Shown here: piece by piece, positions 1 to 8,723 of the stretch
Layout: every line of letters starts with the position of its first letter
Numbering within the stretch: position 1 is the first letter of the stretch
DNA from: Acinetobacter pragensis
Lineage (GTDB): Bacteria; Pseudomonadota; Gammaproteobacteria; Pseudomonadales; Moraxellaceae
Direction: 5' to 3'
DNA length: 64,000 bases
NCBI RefSeq assembly: GCF_001605895.1
Contig: NZ_LUAW01000045.1
Location: 1-64,000, forward strand
Translations under genes and position numbers: made by a program
The notes under the pieces: generated by a model
What the model was told of the DNA's origin: nothing
The model's input: the letters and a program-made list of their open reading frames with translations, nothing else
Databases searched by the model: none

Positions 1-1
1 T

Positions 2-109
2 TTGGATACCTTTTTACAGCTGGCCAATATTTTAACTATTTTACTGTGCGGGATTGCCATTGCGTTAACCAGTCAGCGCTATGTACAGCAAAATCAAGAT
101 CAAGGATGA
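2..109 (+). pseudogene. C-terminal part of an FtsX-like ABC transporter permease, cut at its 3' side
   Basis: The reading frame is open from the left edge and stops at 107-109. It encodes a hydrophobic segment (LANILTILLCGIAIALTS) followed by RYVQQNQD. In FtsX/YbbP-type permeases this pattern is a membrane helix followed by a basic linker that leads into an 'ALMRCLG' stretch. Here the protein instead ends in QDQG-stop, so the family's continuation is missing. The frame therefore looks cut at about position 100-105, where unrelated sequence begins. The family assignment rests on about 35 residues and my memory of the family, so it is tentative. Confidence 0.4.
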
Positions 110-270
110 GTATTGTTTGGCCGCTCATCGGTGAGTATTGCGATTGCAGTATCCATGGGCATCTTTTCAATCGCTTCAAAAGGAATGCCCACAGTTAAAA
201 GAGCGCGGATTAACCGCGCTCCCTTATTTACTCTGCGGCTGCTTCCTTTGCTTTCAGCTCAGCCAGCTTA
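100..270 (-). other. Foreign-looking scrap with two overlapping minus-strand frames
   Basis: On the minus strand one frame ends KLAELKAKEAAAE-stop (stop at 228-230). The frame shifted by -1 stays open past it through RLIRALLTVGIPFEAIEKM to a stop at 100-102. A -1 overlapping pair with an Ala/Glu/Lys-rich first tail recalls tail-assembly chaperone pairs (G/GT) of siphophages, but I cannot confirm this. A GC-rich inverted repeat (gagcgcggattaaccgcgctc, 201-221) lies inside. Neither frame relates to the permease scrap on the left or to ntrB on the right. Confidence 0.3.
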
Positions 271-609
271 GTTCAAGCGATGACTGAAAACAAAGAGTTC
301 TTTATCGATCATCAGCCTGAGCTGATTCTTAGAACCCGCATTCAGCGCCTTGTAACAATCAATGGTGTTTTGAAGCGCTCAGCTGTGCGCATTGATATTG
401 AAGACAATGGGCCCGGTGTTCCAGAAGAAATCATAGAATCCGTCTTCTATCCTTTAGTAACCGGCCGCGCAAAAGGCACTGGCTTAGGGCTCAGCATTGC
501 ACAAAACATTATGCATCAACATAACGGAATGATTGAATGTCAGTCAGTTCCTGGAAAAACAGTATTTAGCTTATATTTACCTTGGGAGTCCGACCATGTC
601 GCGAAATAA
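271..609 (+). pseudogene. glnL: NtrB (GlnL) nitrogen sensor kinase, only the C-terminal ATPase part
   Basis: This is the catalytic end of the nitrogen-regulation kinase that phosphorylates NtrC. Visible are DNGPG (G1 box, residues 42-46 counted from the ATG at 280), the conserved F of the F box, and GTGLGLSIA (G2 box, 66-74), with the usual short tail. The sensor domain, the phospho-accepting His and the N box are absent. The homologous stretch begins abruptly near 272 (..VQAMTEN), and unrelated sequence precedes it. The ATG at 280 is therefore an internal Met, not a plausible native start. The 3' end overlaps ntrC by 14 nt, as is usual for coupled ntrBC. Either the kinase is really broken, or the left edge is an assembly or rearrangement breakpoint. 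Confidence 0.75.
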
Positions 610-2083
610 AATATGGGTAATTGATGATGACCGCGCCATGCGTTGGGTGCTGGAAAAAACATTTAAAGAAGAAGGTTTTGACGTCACCAGTTTTGAAGAA
701 GCCCAATCTGCGCTTGATCAGCTCAGCATCGATGCGCCGGATGTCATTTTAACCGACATCCGCATGCCCGGTATTGACGGCCTAACCTTCTTAGGCAAAG
801 TCAAAGGCAACTATCCGGATTTACCGGTCATTATTATGACAGCGCATTCTGATCTTGAATCTGCCGTGTCGAGCTACCAAACCGGTGCGTTTGAATACCT
901 GCCTAAACCGTTTGACATTGACGAAGCTTTAGCTTTAGTTAATCGCGCTATTTTGCATATCGCAAAACTGCAGCAGCAGGAATCTGCAAAAACCGCACCG
1001 CCAATTCAATCTACAGAAATTATTGGTGAATCTCCGGCTATGCAGGAAGTTTTCCGTGCGATTGGCCGCCTTTCTCAATCACATATTACCGTGCTGATTA
1101 ATGGTGAATCAGGCACAGGAAAAGAGCTGGTTGCGCATGCATTGCACCGCCATTCCCCGCGCAGCAGCAAGCCTTTTATTGCACTCAATATGGCCGCCAT
1201 TCCCAAAGACTTGATCGAAACTGAATTATTCGGTCACGAAAAAGGCGCATTCACCGGAGCCAACTCTCAGCGCCAAGGCCGCTTTGAACAGGCCAATGGC
1301 GGCACACTGTTTTTAGATGAAATTGGCGACATGCCCTTTGAAACCCAAACACGCTTGCTGCGCGTCTTGGCAGATGGTGAATTTTACCGTGTGGGCGGCC
1401 ATATTCCAGTAAAAGTGGATGTGCGTATTGTAGCTGCAACGCATCAAGATTTAGAAAAGCTAGTGCATGAAGGCCGCTTCCGTGAAGACTTATATCACCG
1501 TTTGAATGTTATCCGCATTCATATTCCGAAACTGGCGCACCGCAGCGAAGATATTCCAATGCTGGCGCAGCACTTCCTGGCGCGCGCAGGCAAAGAACTA
1601 GGGGTCAGCCCTAAAATTCTGCGCCTAGAAACACAGGAATACATGAAAAAACTGCCTTGGCAAGGCAATGTGCGCCAACTGGAAAATACCTGCCGCTGGC
1701 TGACCGTCATGATTACCGGCCGCGAAGTATATCCTGAAGACTTACCTTCTGAATTAAAGCAGATTCCAATCCATCAAAGCGGTGAAGACGCGCAAGCCCC
1801 GCTGACTATTGACCGTGTTTCAATCCACCACTGGGATGAGATGCTGGGTCAATGGGCAATTCAGAAGCTGAAAAACGGTGAAATGAAAATTCTGGACATT
1901 GCTACGCCAATGTTTGAACGCACCCTCATCAACGCTGCGCTTCAGCAAACCCGTGGCCGCAAGCGCCATGCAGCCGAACTTTTAGGATGGGGCCGCAATA
2001 CACTGACCCGCAAGCTCAAAGAACTCGGTATGGACAGCACAGAGGATGATATTGAAGAAGAAGTAGAAAGCAACCTTCAATAG
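596..2083 (+). CDS. glnG: Nitrogen regulation response regulator NtrC (sigma-54 activator)
   Basis: This is a 495-residue cytoplasmic transcription activator for nitrogen-limitation genes. The receiver domain (about 4-117) has the acidic pocket D10-D12, phospho-acceptor D54, T82 and K104. The AAA+ domain has Walker A GESGTGKE (170-177) and the sigma-54-contacting GAFTGA loop, followed by the R-finger region. The C-terminal Fis-type HTH contains GRKRHAAELLGWGRNTLTRK. The ATG at 596 is chosen because it starts directly at the receiver fold and overlaps the end of ntrB. A longer in-frame start at 533 would add 21 residues that read through ntrB. The gene is intact although its kinase partner is truncated in this window. 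A strong terminator follows. Confidence 0.97.
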   Translation: MSRNKIWVIDDDRAMRWVLEKTFKEEGFDVTSFEEAQSALDQLSIDAPDVILTDIRMPGIDGLTFLGKVKGNYPDLPVIIMTAHSDLESAVSSYQTGAFEYLPKPFDIDEALALVNRAILHIAKLQQQESAKTAPPIQSTEIIGESPAMQEVFRAIGRLSQSHITVLINGESGTGKELVAHALHRHSPRSSKPFIALNMAAIPKDLIETELFGHEKGAFTGANSQRQGRFEQANGGTLFLDEIGDMPFETQTRLLRVLADGEFYRVGGHIPVKVDVRIVAATHQDLEKLVHEGRFREDLYHRLNVIRIHIPKLAHRSEDIPMLAQHFLARAGKELGVSPKILRLETQEYMKKLPWQGNVRQLENTCRWLTVMITGREVYPEDLPSELKQIPIHQSGEDAQAPLTIDRVSIHHWDEMLGQWAIQKLKNGEMKILDIATPMFERTLINAALQQTRGRKRHAAELLGWGRNTLTRKLKELGMDSTEDDIEEEVESNLQ

Positions 2084-2092
2084 CCTGAACAT

Positions 2093-2120
2093 AAAAAAGC
2101 TCCGATATCGGAGCTTTTTT
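2093..2120 (+). terminator. Terminator after ntrC
   Basis: A perfect 28-nt palindrome with an A6 left flank, the stem core gctccgatatcggagc and a T6 right flank. It lies 10 nt after the ntrC stop and can work on both strands, so it would also stop transcripts of the minus-strand gene at 2182-2508. Confidence 0.9.
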
Positions 2121-2181
2121 ATGTCTTGAGCTAAACTTACAGGAAGATCATCGCCAGACTATTACTTTACAGCGCAAATGC

Positions 2182-2508
2182 TTATGCCATAAAACCGATA
2201 TAGCGCGAATAGCCCTCAATACCCAAATCAGACTGATAAATTTTAAATTCCGGATATTGCGCTGCCTTCAACTCTGCAATTACACTGACTTGATCATCAT
2301 TTGCATGCAAGTCATCTACGGTACGGCGCATGGTTTGCTCAAACTCATCAGTAATGTATTCAAAGCCAATATCCATGGCAATAAACAAGGTATGCTCGCA
2401 AGGCTGTACATATTGTTCTTCAGCCCAATTAATAACATGCTGCTGACAATGCGGACACTGAATATTATCTGTTGCCTGAATAGAAAGCTGAATCAGTTGA
2501 TACGCCAT
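2182..2508 (-). CDS. Small hypothetical protein with CxxC zinc-ribbon-like N-terminus
   Basis: A 108-residue soluble protein of unknown function. Near the N-terminus it carries CPHC (residues 19-22), followed by a Cys-Glu-His (about 37-39), which together could bind a metal. The rest is acidic and has no family I recognise. A purine-rich GGGATTGAG stretch precedes the ATG. It stands alone on the minus strand between the ntrC terminator and the MFS terminator. It looks like a real conserved small gene from its coding-like composition and ribosome-binding site, but no role can be given. Confidence 0.75.
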   Translation of the reverse strand: MAYQLIQLSIQATDNIQCPHCQQHVINWAEEQYVQPCEHTLFIAMDIGFEYITDEFEQTMRRTVDDLHANDDQVSVIAELKAAQYPEFKIYQSDLGIEGYSRYIGFMA

Positions 2509-2610
2509 AGATTCTCAATCCCAATTACAAATCTGAATGCACCCGCACAGTTTAACAAAATCTTTAAAATTATCTCAGCAGCCAAAGCCAAATTTCACTA
2601 AATATCGAAT

Positions 2611-2642
2611 ATATAAAAGGAGGCATTTGCCTCCTTTTATAT
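2611..2642 (-). terminator. Terminator after the MFS transporter gene
   Basis: A near-perfect palindrome (core aaaggaggcatttgcctcctttt) that starts 31 nt past the MFS stop on the minus strand. The arms are flanked by A-rich and T-rich sequence. Confidence 0.85.
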
Positions 2643-2673
2643 ATTCACCTGCACTTTTACCGCTTGCTCATTA

Positions 2674-3876
2674 TCATGACTTACTTTTACTTGCCTTATA
2701 TGCAGACAGCGAAGCAACAGCCAAAGCAGATAGAGCAATGCCCGGCGCACTTGTCACCAAAATACCTGCGGTACCAAAACCTAAAGCCAAAATCTTACCT
2801 GTCAGCAATGGCCCAGTCATTGCACCCAAGCGGCCCAATGAAATTGCACTGCCTACACCAGTCACTTTACCGGCATTTGAGTAGAAAATCGGGGAAATGC
2901 CATACAGGATTGATTGGCCGCCGGTAGAAAAAATGCCGCCCAACACACCTGCCGCAACCAATACTGGAATAGAAGTCGTTGTAAACAACGTAAAGACAGC
3001 AATAAATAAACCTGTGTAAATCAACGCCGCCATCTGCCACAATTTCAAACGGTCAAGCAGATAGCCAAAACCAAGCGTACCAATTACCGCGCCCACCTGG
3101 AACACCAGCATGATCATGAATGCCTGCTGCTTTTCCAAACCTTGTTCCATCAGCAAGTTCGGCAGCCAGCTGATCAAAATATAATTCACCATCAAGGTAA
3201 AGAAAAAGCTGCCCCACAGCGGCAGCGTCTGCTTATATTTCTGTTCAGCGAACAGTATTTGCGCCATAGGCGGAACAGTTTCTGCAGTTTGAACCTTTTC
3301 TTTGCGCTTATCTTTTAAAATAATAGCCATGAAAGGAATCAACAGCAAAGGCGTCAAGCCGCCAACCAAAAAAAGCGTATGCCAAGAAATATCTTTAAAG
3401 AAGATACCCAATCCAGCCACAAAGATAGCCCCAACCGGCAATCCGCAATACATTAAGCTGTTCAGCTTACCGCGGTTCACCTCGGTCGCTTCATCCCCAA
3501 CCACTGAAATCATGGTTGGCATTGCAGCCCCTAAGCCCAGCCCTGTAAAAAAGCGGGCCGCATATAAAACCTCAATGCTTGGCGCAATTGCCGTTAACGA
3601 CATAAACACGCCAAAAATTGCAATTGACAGCATTAAGACTTTTTTCTGTCCCAAATAGTCCGCCACCCGGCCGCCAAAAAAAGCGCCAAACAGCATGCCA
3701 AAAACCCCCAGACTAAAGACATAGCCCATCTGAATTTGGTCTAACGAAAATGTCGCTGCGATTCCTTTTGCGGAGATTCCAGGGGCCTGAAGGTCAAAAC
3801 CCTCAAAAAAAGCCACCCAGAAACACAAAAATACCGTCAAAAATTTTTGCATTTTTTCAGTTTGTACTTGTGCCAT
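2674..3876 (-). CDS. mhpT: MFS transporter, MhpT-like aromatic acid:H+ symporter
   Basis: A 400-residue inner-membrane protein with about 12 hydrophobic helices. The N-terminal EGFDLQAPGISAKGIA and LDQIQMGYVFS match the opening of E. coli MhpT (3-(3-hydroxyphenyl)propionate transporter) and the AAHS family. The loop-2 signature GGRVADYLGQKK is the MFS G-x-x-x-D-R/K-x-G-R-K type. RGKLNSLMYCGLPVGA also resembles MhpT. The acidic residue of 'FEGFD' in helix 1 is the family's proton-coupling Asp/Glu position. The substrate is inferred to be an aromatic acid; no catabolic genes lie nearby to name it. The start is preceded by AAGGATGG. A strong inverted repeat lies just upstream. Confidence 0.85.
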   Translation of the reverse strand: MAQVQTEKMQKFLTVFLCFWVAFFEGFDLQAPGISAKGIAATFSLDQIQMGYVFSLGVFGMLFGAFFGGRVADYLGQKKVLMLSIAIFGVFMSLTAIAPSIEVLYAARFFTGLGLGAAMPTMISVVGDEATEVNRGKLNSLMYCGLPVGAIFVAGLGIFFKDISWHTLFLVGGLTPLLLIPFMAIILKDKRKEKVQTAETVPPMAQILFAEQKYKQTLPLWGSFFFTLMVNYILISWLPNLLMEQGLEKQQAFMIMLVFQVGAVIGTLGFGYLLDRLKLWQMAALIYTGLFIAVFTLFTTTSIPVLVAAGVLGGIFSTGGQSILYGISPIFYSNAGKVTGVGSAISLGRLGAMTGPLLTGKILALGFGTAGILVTSAPGIALSALAVASLSAYKASKSKS

Positions 3877-3895
3877 GATCCAACTCCATCCTTAG

Positions 3896-3928
3896 TACAC
3901 AGGCAGCCATGCGCGGCCTGCCTGTGTA
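3896..3928 (-). promoter_or_regulatory. Perfect 11-bp inverted repeat just upstream of the MFS gene
   Basis: The arms tacacaggcag (3896-3906) and ctgcctgtgta (3918-3928) are separated by 11 nt, and the repeat ends about 20 nt before the ATG. It is either an operator for a local regulator or a leader hairpin close to the ribosome-binding site. No regulator gene is adjacent. Confidence 0.6.
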
Positions 3929-4145
3929 TTTTCTGTCGGATCATTCACAATAAATACCACTACAATGGTCGGATTAACCCATTTAAAACACTGTAAAAAT
4001 ATAGAAACTTATAGGTAAAAGGTTGCATATCAATACTTTCTGGCTATTAAAAAAATAATTAATAATTGGTTTACAATAACTTACATAAAGCAAAGCTTTA
4101 AACAATCATGCCATCATTATTTTTGATCATTAAAAATTTTACGAT
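3929..4145. other. AT-rich intergenic region between MFS gene and mnmG terminator
   Basis: About 220 bp of AT-rich sequence upstream of the MFS gene. It presumably holds the MFS promoter. I see no gene, repeat or structured RNA that I can name. Confidence 0.5.
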
Positions 4146-4173
4146 AAAAAAGCCCGCATTAAGCGGGCTTTTT
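4146..4173 (-). terminator. Terminator after mnmG
   Basis: Stem aaaaagcccgc / gcgggcttttt with a TTAA-type loop (cattaa), 12 nt past the mnmG stop on the minus strand. Confidence 0.9.
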
Positions 4174-4184
4174 ACTTTTAACAC

Positions 4185-6065
4185 TTAAGCAGATTTTTTC
4201 GCTTGCGCATTCTTACGGATTGTAATCATCACCAGTTGCACCGCTGCTGGCGTTACACCCGGAATACGGCTGGCTTGAGCCAAAGTTTCAGGACGTATAT
4301 CTTTTAATTTCAGCGTAATTTCTCGCGACAATCCAGACACGACGTCATAATCAAAATCAGCAGGAATACGCGTATCTTCCAAACGCTTCATTTGCGCAAC
4401 GTCTTCTTGCTGACGGTTGATATAACCTGCATATTTCACTGCAATTTCGATTTGCTCGCCCACAAAAGGTGTTACTTCTGAACCAGTGAGTTCAGCAATT
4501 TGCGAGAAATTGATGTTCGGACGTTTCAACAAATCAATTGCATTGGTTTCTTTTGACAGATCATCACCTGTCATTTCAACGAATTTTTTGCCTAGCGGAT
4601 TGTTCGGCGCTGCCCAAAGGTGCTGTAAACGGCCTTTTTCAGTTTCAACCGCTTCCATTTTCTGGCAGAACGAATCCCAACGCGCATCATCCACAAGGCC
4701 CATTTCACGGCCAATTGCTGTTAAGCGCTGATCTGCATTGTCTTCGCGCAGCATCAAACGGTATTCGGCGCGAGATGTAAACATGCGGTACGGTTCTTTG
4801 GTACCGAGTGTAATCAAGTCATCCACAAGCACGCCCATATACGCTTCATCACGCTTAGGCGTCCATTGCTCTTGATCCCATGCACGGCGCGCAGCATTCA
4901 AGCCAGCAAGCAAGCCTTGCGCACCCGCTTCTTCATACCCCGTTGTGCCGTTAATTTGACCGGCAAAATACAGGTTATTAATTGATTTGGTTTCTAATGA
5001 AAACTTCAGCGATTGCGGGTTGAAATAATCATATTCAATTGCATAGCCCGGACGGAGAATGTGCGCATTTTCCATACCGCGGATTGAACGCACCAATTCA
5101 AACTGCACATCAAAAGGCAATGATGTTGAAATACCGTTTGGATAAAGCTCATGTGTATCCAAGCCTTCTGGCTCAAGGAATACCTGATGCGAGTCTTTAT
5201 CGGCAAATTTATGAATTTTATCTTCAATTGATGGGCAATAGCGCGGACCAACACCCTCAATTACACCCGTATACATCGGTGAACGGTCTAACCCGCCACG
5301 GATAATGTCGTGCGTACGTTCATTGGTATGCGTGATATAGCAGTTAATTTGCTCAGGGTGCATAGATGCATCACCCATGAACGACATCGTCGGAGAGGGA
5401 AAATCACCCGGCTGCGGTGTCATTACGGAAAAATCAACTGAACGCGCATCAATACGCGGCGGTGTACCGGTTTTTAAACGACCTACAGGTAAATTCAACT
5501 CACGCAAACGCGCTGCCAGTGAAATTGAAGGAGGATCGCCTGCACGGCCGCCTGATGAATTATTCAAGCCAACGTGGATCACGCCGCCAAGGAATGTACC
5601 TGTAGTCAAAACTACAGTTTTCGCATCAAAGCGGATACCCATCTGCGTCACGACGCCTTTAACGGTATCGCCTTCAACAATCAAATCATCTGCCGCCTGC
5701 TGGAAGATATCCAAGTTTGCTTGGTTTTCCAGAGTTTCACGGATCGCCGCCTTATAGCGGATACGGTCGGCTTGAGCGCGTGTTGCACGCACTGCCGCAC
5801 CTTTACGCGAGTTCAAAATACGGAATTGAATACCGCCCTTATCGGCGGCCAGCGCCATAGCGCCGCCTAAAGCATCAATTTCACGTACAAGATGTGATTT
5901 GCCAATACCACCGATGGCTGGATTGCAGCTCATCTGGCCCAAAGTCTCAATATTATGAGTTAAAAGCAGAGTCTGTCGCCCCATACGTGCCGCAGCCAGC
6001 GCCGCTTCTGTACCTGCGTGACCGCCGCCGATAACAATGACATCGTAAACTTTAGGATAATGCAT
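4185..6065 (-). CDS. mnmG: tRNA uridine-5-carboxymethylaminomethyl modification enzyme MnmG
   Basis: A 626-residue FAD enzyme that works with MnmE to build the cmnm5 group on U34 of certain tRNAs. The N-terminal dinucleotide-binding motif [11 protein letters not shown] starts at residue 12. The family blocks [24 protein letters not shown] and LKTGTPPRI are present, as are the conserved [13 protein letters not shown] and the C-terminal helical tRNA/MnmE-binding domain. The length is normal for GidA (about 625-630). It is transcribed alone from the minus strand, not beside mnmE or rsmG as in enterics. Confidence 0.98.
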   Translation of the reverse strand: MHYPKVYDVIVIGGGHAGTEAALAAARMGRQTLLLTHNIETLGQMSCNPAIGGIGKSHLVREIDALGGAMALAADKGGIQFRILNSRKGAAVRATRAQADRIRYKAAIRETLENQANLDIFQQAADDLIVEGDTVKGVVTQMGIRFDAKTVVLTTGTFLGGVIHVGLNNSSGGRAGDPPSISLAARLRELNLPVGRLKTGTPPRIDARSVDFSVMTPQPGDFPSPTMSFMGDASMHPEQINCYITHTNERTHDIIRGGLDRSPMYTGVIEGVGPRYCPSIEDKIHKFADKDSHQVFLEPEGLDTHELYPNGISTSLPFDVQFELVRSIRGMENAHILRPGYAIEYDYFNPQSLKFSLETKSINNLYFAGQINGTTGYEEAGAQGLLAGLNAARRAWDQEQWTPKRDEAYMGVLVDDLITLGTKEPYRMFTSRAEYRLMLREDNADQRLTAIGREMGLVDDARWDSFCQKMEAVETEKGRLQHLWAAPNNPLGKKFVEMTGDDLSKETNAIDLLKRPNINFSQIAELTGSEVTPFVGEQIEIAVKYAGYINRQQEDVAQMKRLEDTRIPADFDYDVVSGLSREITLKLKDIRPETLAQASRIPGVTPAAVQLVMITIRKNAQAKKSA

Positions 6066-6126
6066 AGTGGTATTGAGAGAATTAAAAAAATAATGACCAG
6101 AGATTATAGCAAAATTTCATTCATAA

Positions 6127-6155
6127 GTTGACAGAATCAGTCGATTTTCTTGTTA
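6127..6155 (+). promoter_or_regulatory. Candidate sigma-70 promoter between mnmG and the small exported gene
   Basis: TTGACA (6127-6132), a 17-nt spacer and TGTTAT (6150-6155), reading rightward. The -35 is perfect and the -10 is mediocre. It would leave a leader of about 160 nt before the gene at 6322. Confidence 0.35.
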
Positions 6156-6321
6156 TTTGCATGCACAGCAATTCTGGATTGCTCAGCAATTGTTATTTTT
6201 ATTTGCATAACTCATCAAAATGAAACAATTTTACCTTAAAAATTACCTGATCAATGTTGTTTTATTCTGCCTATTTTTTATCCTATTACTTGATCTTGTA
6301 AAAACCATAAGGACAACAATC

Positions 6322-6672
6322 ATGAATAAGAATGTTATTTTATCATCGATTCTCTGCGGTTTGTGTTTGGCGCCATTTGCTGCTTCGGCAAATGATAAAG
6401 TCGAAACGGTTTATAATGCTCAAAAATACCAGCAAGTCTGTAAAGGCAAATCCCAAGGCGCGCAAGTTAGTTTTGCTTATCGGGGTATTATCTGGAACGG
6501 TACTTGCGAACCTCAGTTCTTTGCTTCAGGAAAAAATACCGCAATTAAAGGCGACGAAGCTGAACTCTACACCGCCTGCTCAAGCGCTTCCGGTGCATCA
6601 GCTGTTACCATTAACGGTGCAGAAGTAAAAGGTAAATGCGCCCTAGGCTTCACTCCTCCACGTCCTAAATAA
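6322..6672 (+). CDS. Small exported protein of unknown function
   Basis: A 116-residue protein with a clear Sec signal peptide (about residues 1-22, hydrophobic core then AASA) and several Cys residues in the mature part (VCKGK, GTCEP, TACSS, GKCAL), which suggests periplasmic disulfides. The mature part is short and has the repeated pattern of Gly-containing beta strands. The start at 6322 is preferred over the in-frame 6220 because AAGGAC precedes it and it begins exactly at the signal peptide. The longer version would add 34 residues of AT-rich leader. Function not recognised. A terminator follows. Confidence 0.8.
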   Translation: MNKNVILSSILCGLCLAPFAASANDKVETVYNAQKYQQVCKGKSQGAQVSFAYRGIIWNGTCEPQFFASGKNTAIKGDEAELYTACSSASGASAVTINGAEVKGKCALGFTPPRPK

Positions 6673-6711
6673 CCGTTTATCCTTTACTGACAAACAAACG
6701 TTAACTGCTTC

Positions 6712-6750
6712 AAAAAGCGGGTGAAAATGTTTAATTTCCACCCGCTTTTA
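6712..6750 (+). terminator. Terminator after the small exported gene
   Basis: Arms aaagcgggtg / cacccgcttt with an AT-rich loop and a following T-rich stretch, 40 nt past the stop codon. Confidence 0.8.
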
Positions 6751-6824
6751 CTTATTGCTAATTTAGAAAACTTGTTTACACTCAAAATATAACCATAAAG
6801 GACAAAAACAAAAAAGGATATTCC

Positions 6825-7712
6825 ATGGATTCGGGGTTATTTGCTTTTTTCCTGCCAGTTACTTTAGCCCTGATGATGATGGGGCTTGGCTTAGAACTTT
6901 CCATTAAAGATTTCATGCGCGTGGGGCGCTATCCCAAAGCTATATTCTTAGCGCTTTTTACACAGCAGGTTATTTTAGTCAGCATTGCATTTTTAATCTG
7001 CAAAGCAATGAACTTAGCGCCGCTGCTGTCTGTTGGGCTCATGCTGCTGGCGGCATCCCCAGGCGGCCCGACAGCCAACCTATTCAGCTATATATATAAA
7101 GGTGATGTTGCGCTGAATATTACATTAACAGCCATCAACTCTGTTATTTGCACCTTTACATTGCCCTTTATTGTCAATTTATCTATTTTGTATTTTTTAG
7201 GCGATAACCAAACTATAGGCATGCCGATAGAAAAGTTTGCGCAAGTTTTTCTGATTATCTTCATCCCTGTATGTATAGGCATGATATTGCGCTACGCCGC
7301 CCCCGGCATTTCCTATCAGCTCACCCGGCCAATGCGGCTGATATCCATCTTCTTTCTATTTTTCATTTTTCTTTATGCACTTTTCCGGGAAAAATCTAAT
7401 TTGGTGCTTTATTTTGCCGATGCAGGATGGGCAACCGGCTTATTCTGCTTTACCAGTTTATTCCTAGGTTATTTAATTCCGCATGTAACCGATATTCCTG
7501 AACCGCAGGCGCGCGCCTGCACTTTTGAAATAGGCATACACAATACCGCCATTTCCCTCACCATTGCATTGTCTGTACTGTCTAACACCACCATTGCCAT
7601 TCCTGCAGGCGTGTACACAATTTTCATGTATGTTTTTGTGGTGTTTTTTGGATTCATACTGACACGTAAAAATAATAATTTGATGACAAACTCTAATACA
7701 ACAAAAGTTTAA
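6825..7712 (+). CDS. BASS (bile acid:sodium symporter) family transporter, copy 1
   Basis: A 295-residue inner-membrane protein with about 8-10 hydrophobic helices. It carries the family blocks MGLGLELSIKDF near the N-terminus, LMLLAASPGGPTANLFSYI (sodium-binding discontinuous helix region), and FEIGIHNTAISLTIALS in the second half. BASS proteins import organic anions or vitamins with Na+; the substrate here is unknown. AAAGGA precedes the ATG. A second, closely similar gene follows 62 bp downstream in the same direction with no terminator between, so the two are probably co-transcribed. Confidence 0.9.
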   Translation: MDSGLFAFFLPVTLALMMMGLGLELSIKDFMRVGRYPKAIFLALFTQQVILVSIAFLICKAMNLAPLLSVGLMLLAASPGGPTANLFSYIYKGDVALNITLTAINSVICTFTLPFIVNLSILYFLGDNQTIGMPIEKFAQVFLIIFIPVCIGMILRYAAPGISYQLTRPMRLISIFFLFFIFLYALFREKSNLVLYFADAGWATGLFCFTSLFLGYLIPHVTDIPEPQARACTFEIGIHNTAISLTIALSVLSNTTIAIPAGVYTIFMYVFVVFFGFILTRKNNNLMTNSNTTKV

Positions 7713-7774
7713 ATTTCACTTTGAGCATTAAATACATGACTTAACTGCCAAATCATATAAAAAGGAGTGAACAG

Positions 7775-8683
7775 ATGGATTCTGGAATCATCACCATTAT
7801 GCTGCCCTTAGCCTTAGCCATCATTATGATTGGCTTAGGTTTAGAGCTGACCCCTAAAGATTTCGCCAGAGTAACCAAACACCCGAAAGCTGTGCTGATC
7901 GCTTTATTTTGCCAGCTGGTCTTGCTGGTTGGCATTGCATTTTTACTTTGTAAATTATTTACTTTAGAACCGCTGCTGGCCGTTGGGCTGATGCTGCTGG
8001 CAGCCTCTCCCGGAGGCAGTACCGCAAATCTATTCAGCTACTTATTTAAAGGTGATCTGGCGCTGAATATCACTTTAACCGCAATCAACTCTGTTATCGC
8101 TGCGCTTACATTGCCTTTAATTGTCAATTTCTCCATTATGCATTTTATGCAGGAAGGTCAGCAAATCAGCCTGCATTTTTCAAAAATCCTGCAGGTATTC
8201 GGCATTATCATTATTCCTGTGTGCGTTGGCATGCTGATCCGCCATTACGCGCCAGCGCTCACCGAGAAACTGAACAAACCTCTGCGGTTTTTTGCAGTCA
8301 TTTTGCTGCTCTTAATCATTGCCGGCGCAATCTTCAGTGAACGTCAAAATATTGCAAGCTATCTCGGCCAAGTCGGTGCGGCTACAGCTATTTTCTGTAT
8401 TTGCAGCCTGACTATCGGTTATTTCATTCCACGGCTACTCGGCATCAACAGCGCTCAAGCTCGAGCTTGCGCCTTTGAAATCGGCATTCACAACAGCACA
8501 CTGGCCATGACCATTGCGCTCACAGTTATGGCCAGCGCTACAATTGCCATGCCAGCCGCCGTATATTCTATTTTCATGTATATCTTTGCTGCTCTATTCG
8601 GAACACTGATCAGCAAATTTGCACTTTTAACGACTAAACCCGCAATAGATCAAGATTTAGAATTTGATAATACAAAGCATTGA
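7775..8683 (+). CDS. BASS family transporter, copy 2 (tandem paralogue)
   Basis: A 302-residue membrane protein, clearly paralogous to the gene just upstream. Both begin with Met-Asp-Ser-Gly, both share MIGLGLELT/S..DF, LMLLAASPGGxTANLFSY, ALNITLTAINSVI and FEIGIHN, and both have the same helix layout. The ribosome-binding site is AAAAGGAG, 8 nt before the ATG, stronger than that of copy 1. The two proteins differ mainly in the loop after the ALTLPLIVNF helix and at the C-terminus. Tandem retention suggests different substrates or a dosage effect; neither can be decided from sequence. Confidence 0.9.
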   Translation: MDSGIITIMLPLALAIIMIGLGLELTPKDFARVTKHPKAVLIALFCQLVLLVGIAFLLCKLFTLEPLLAVGLMLLAASPGGSTANLFSYLFKGDLALNITLTAINSVIAALTLPLIVNFSIMHFMQEGQQISLHFSKILQVFGIIIIPVCVGMLIRHYAPALTEKLNKPLRFFAVILLLLIIAGAIFSERQNIASYLGQVGAATAIFCICSLTIGYFIPRLLGINSAQARACAFEIGIHNSTLAMTIALTVMASATIAMPAAVYSIFMYIFAALFGTLISKFALLTTKPAIDQDLEFDNTKH

Positions 8684-8723
8684 CTGGCGCAACCAGCCTC
8701 TCTTCATGCTGCCAAACAGCTAT

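Noticed and set aside
5377..5757. 126-codon plus-strand ORF opposite mnmG
   Set aside because: A shadow of the highly conserved mnmG coding strand.
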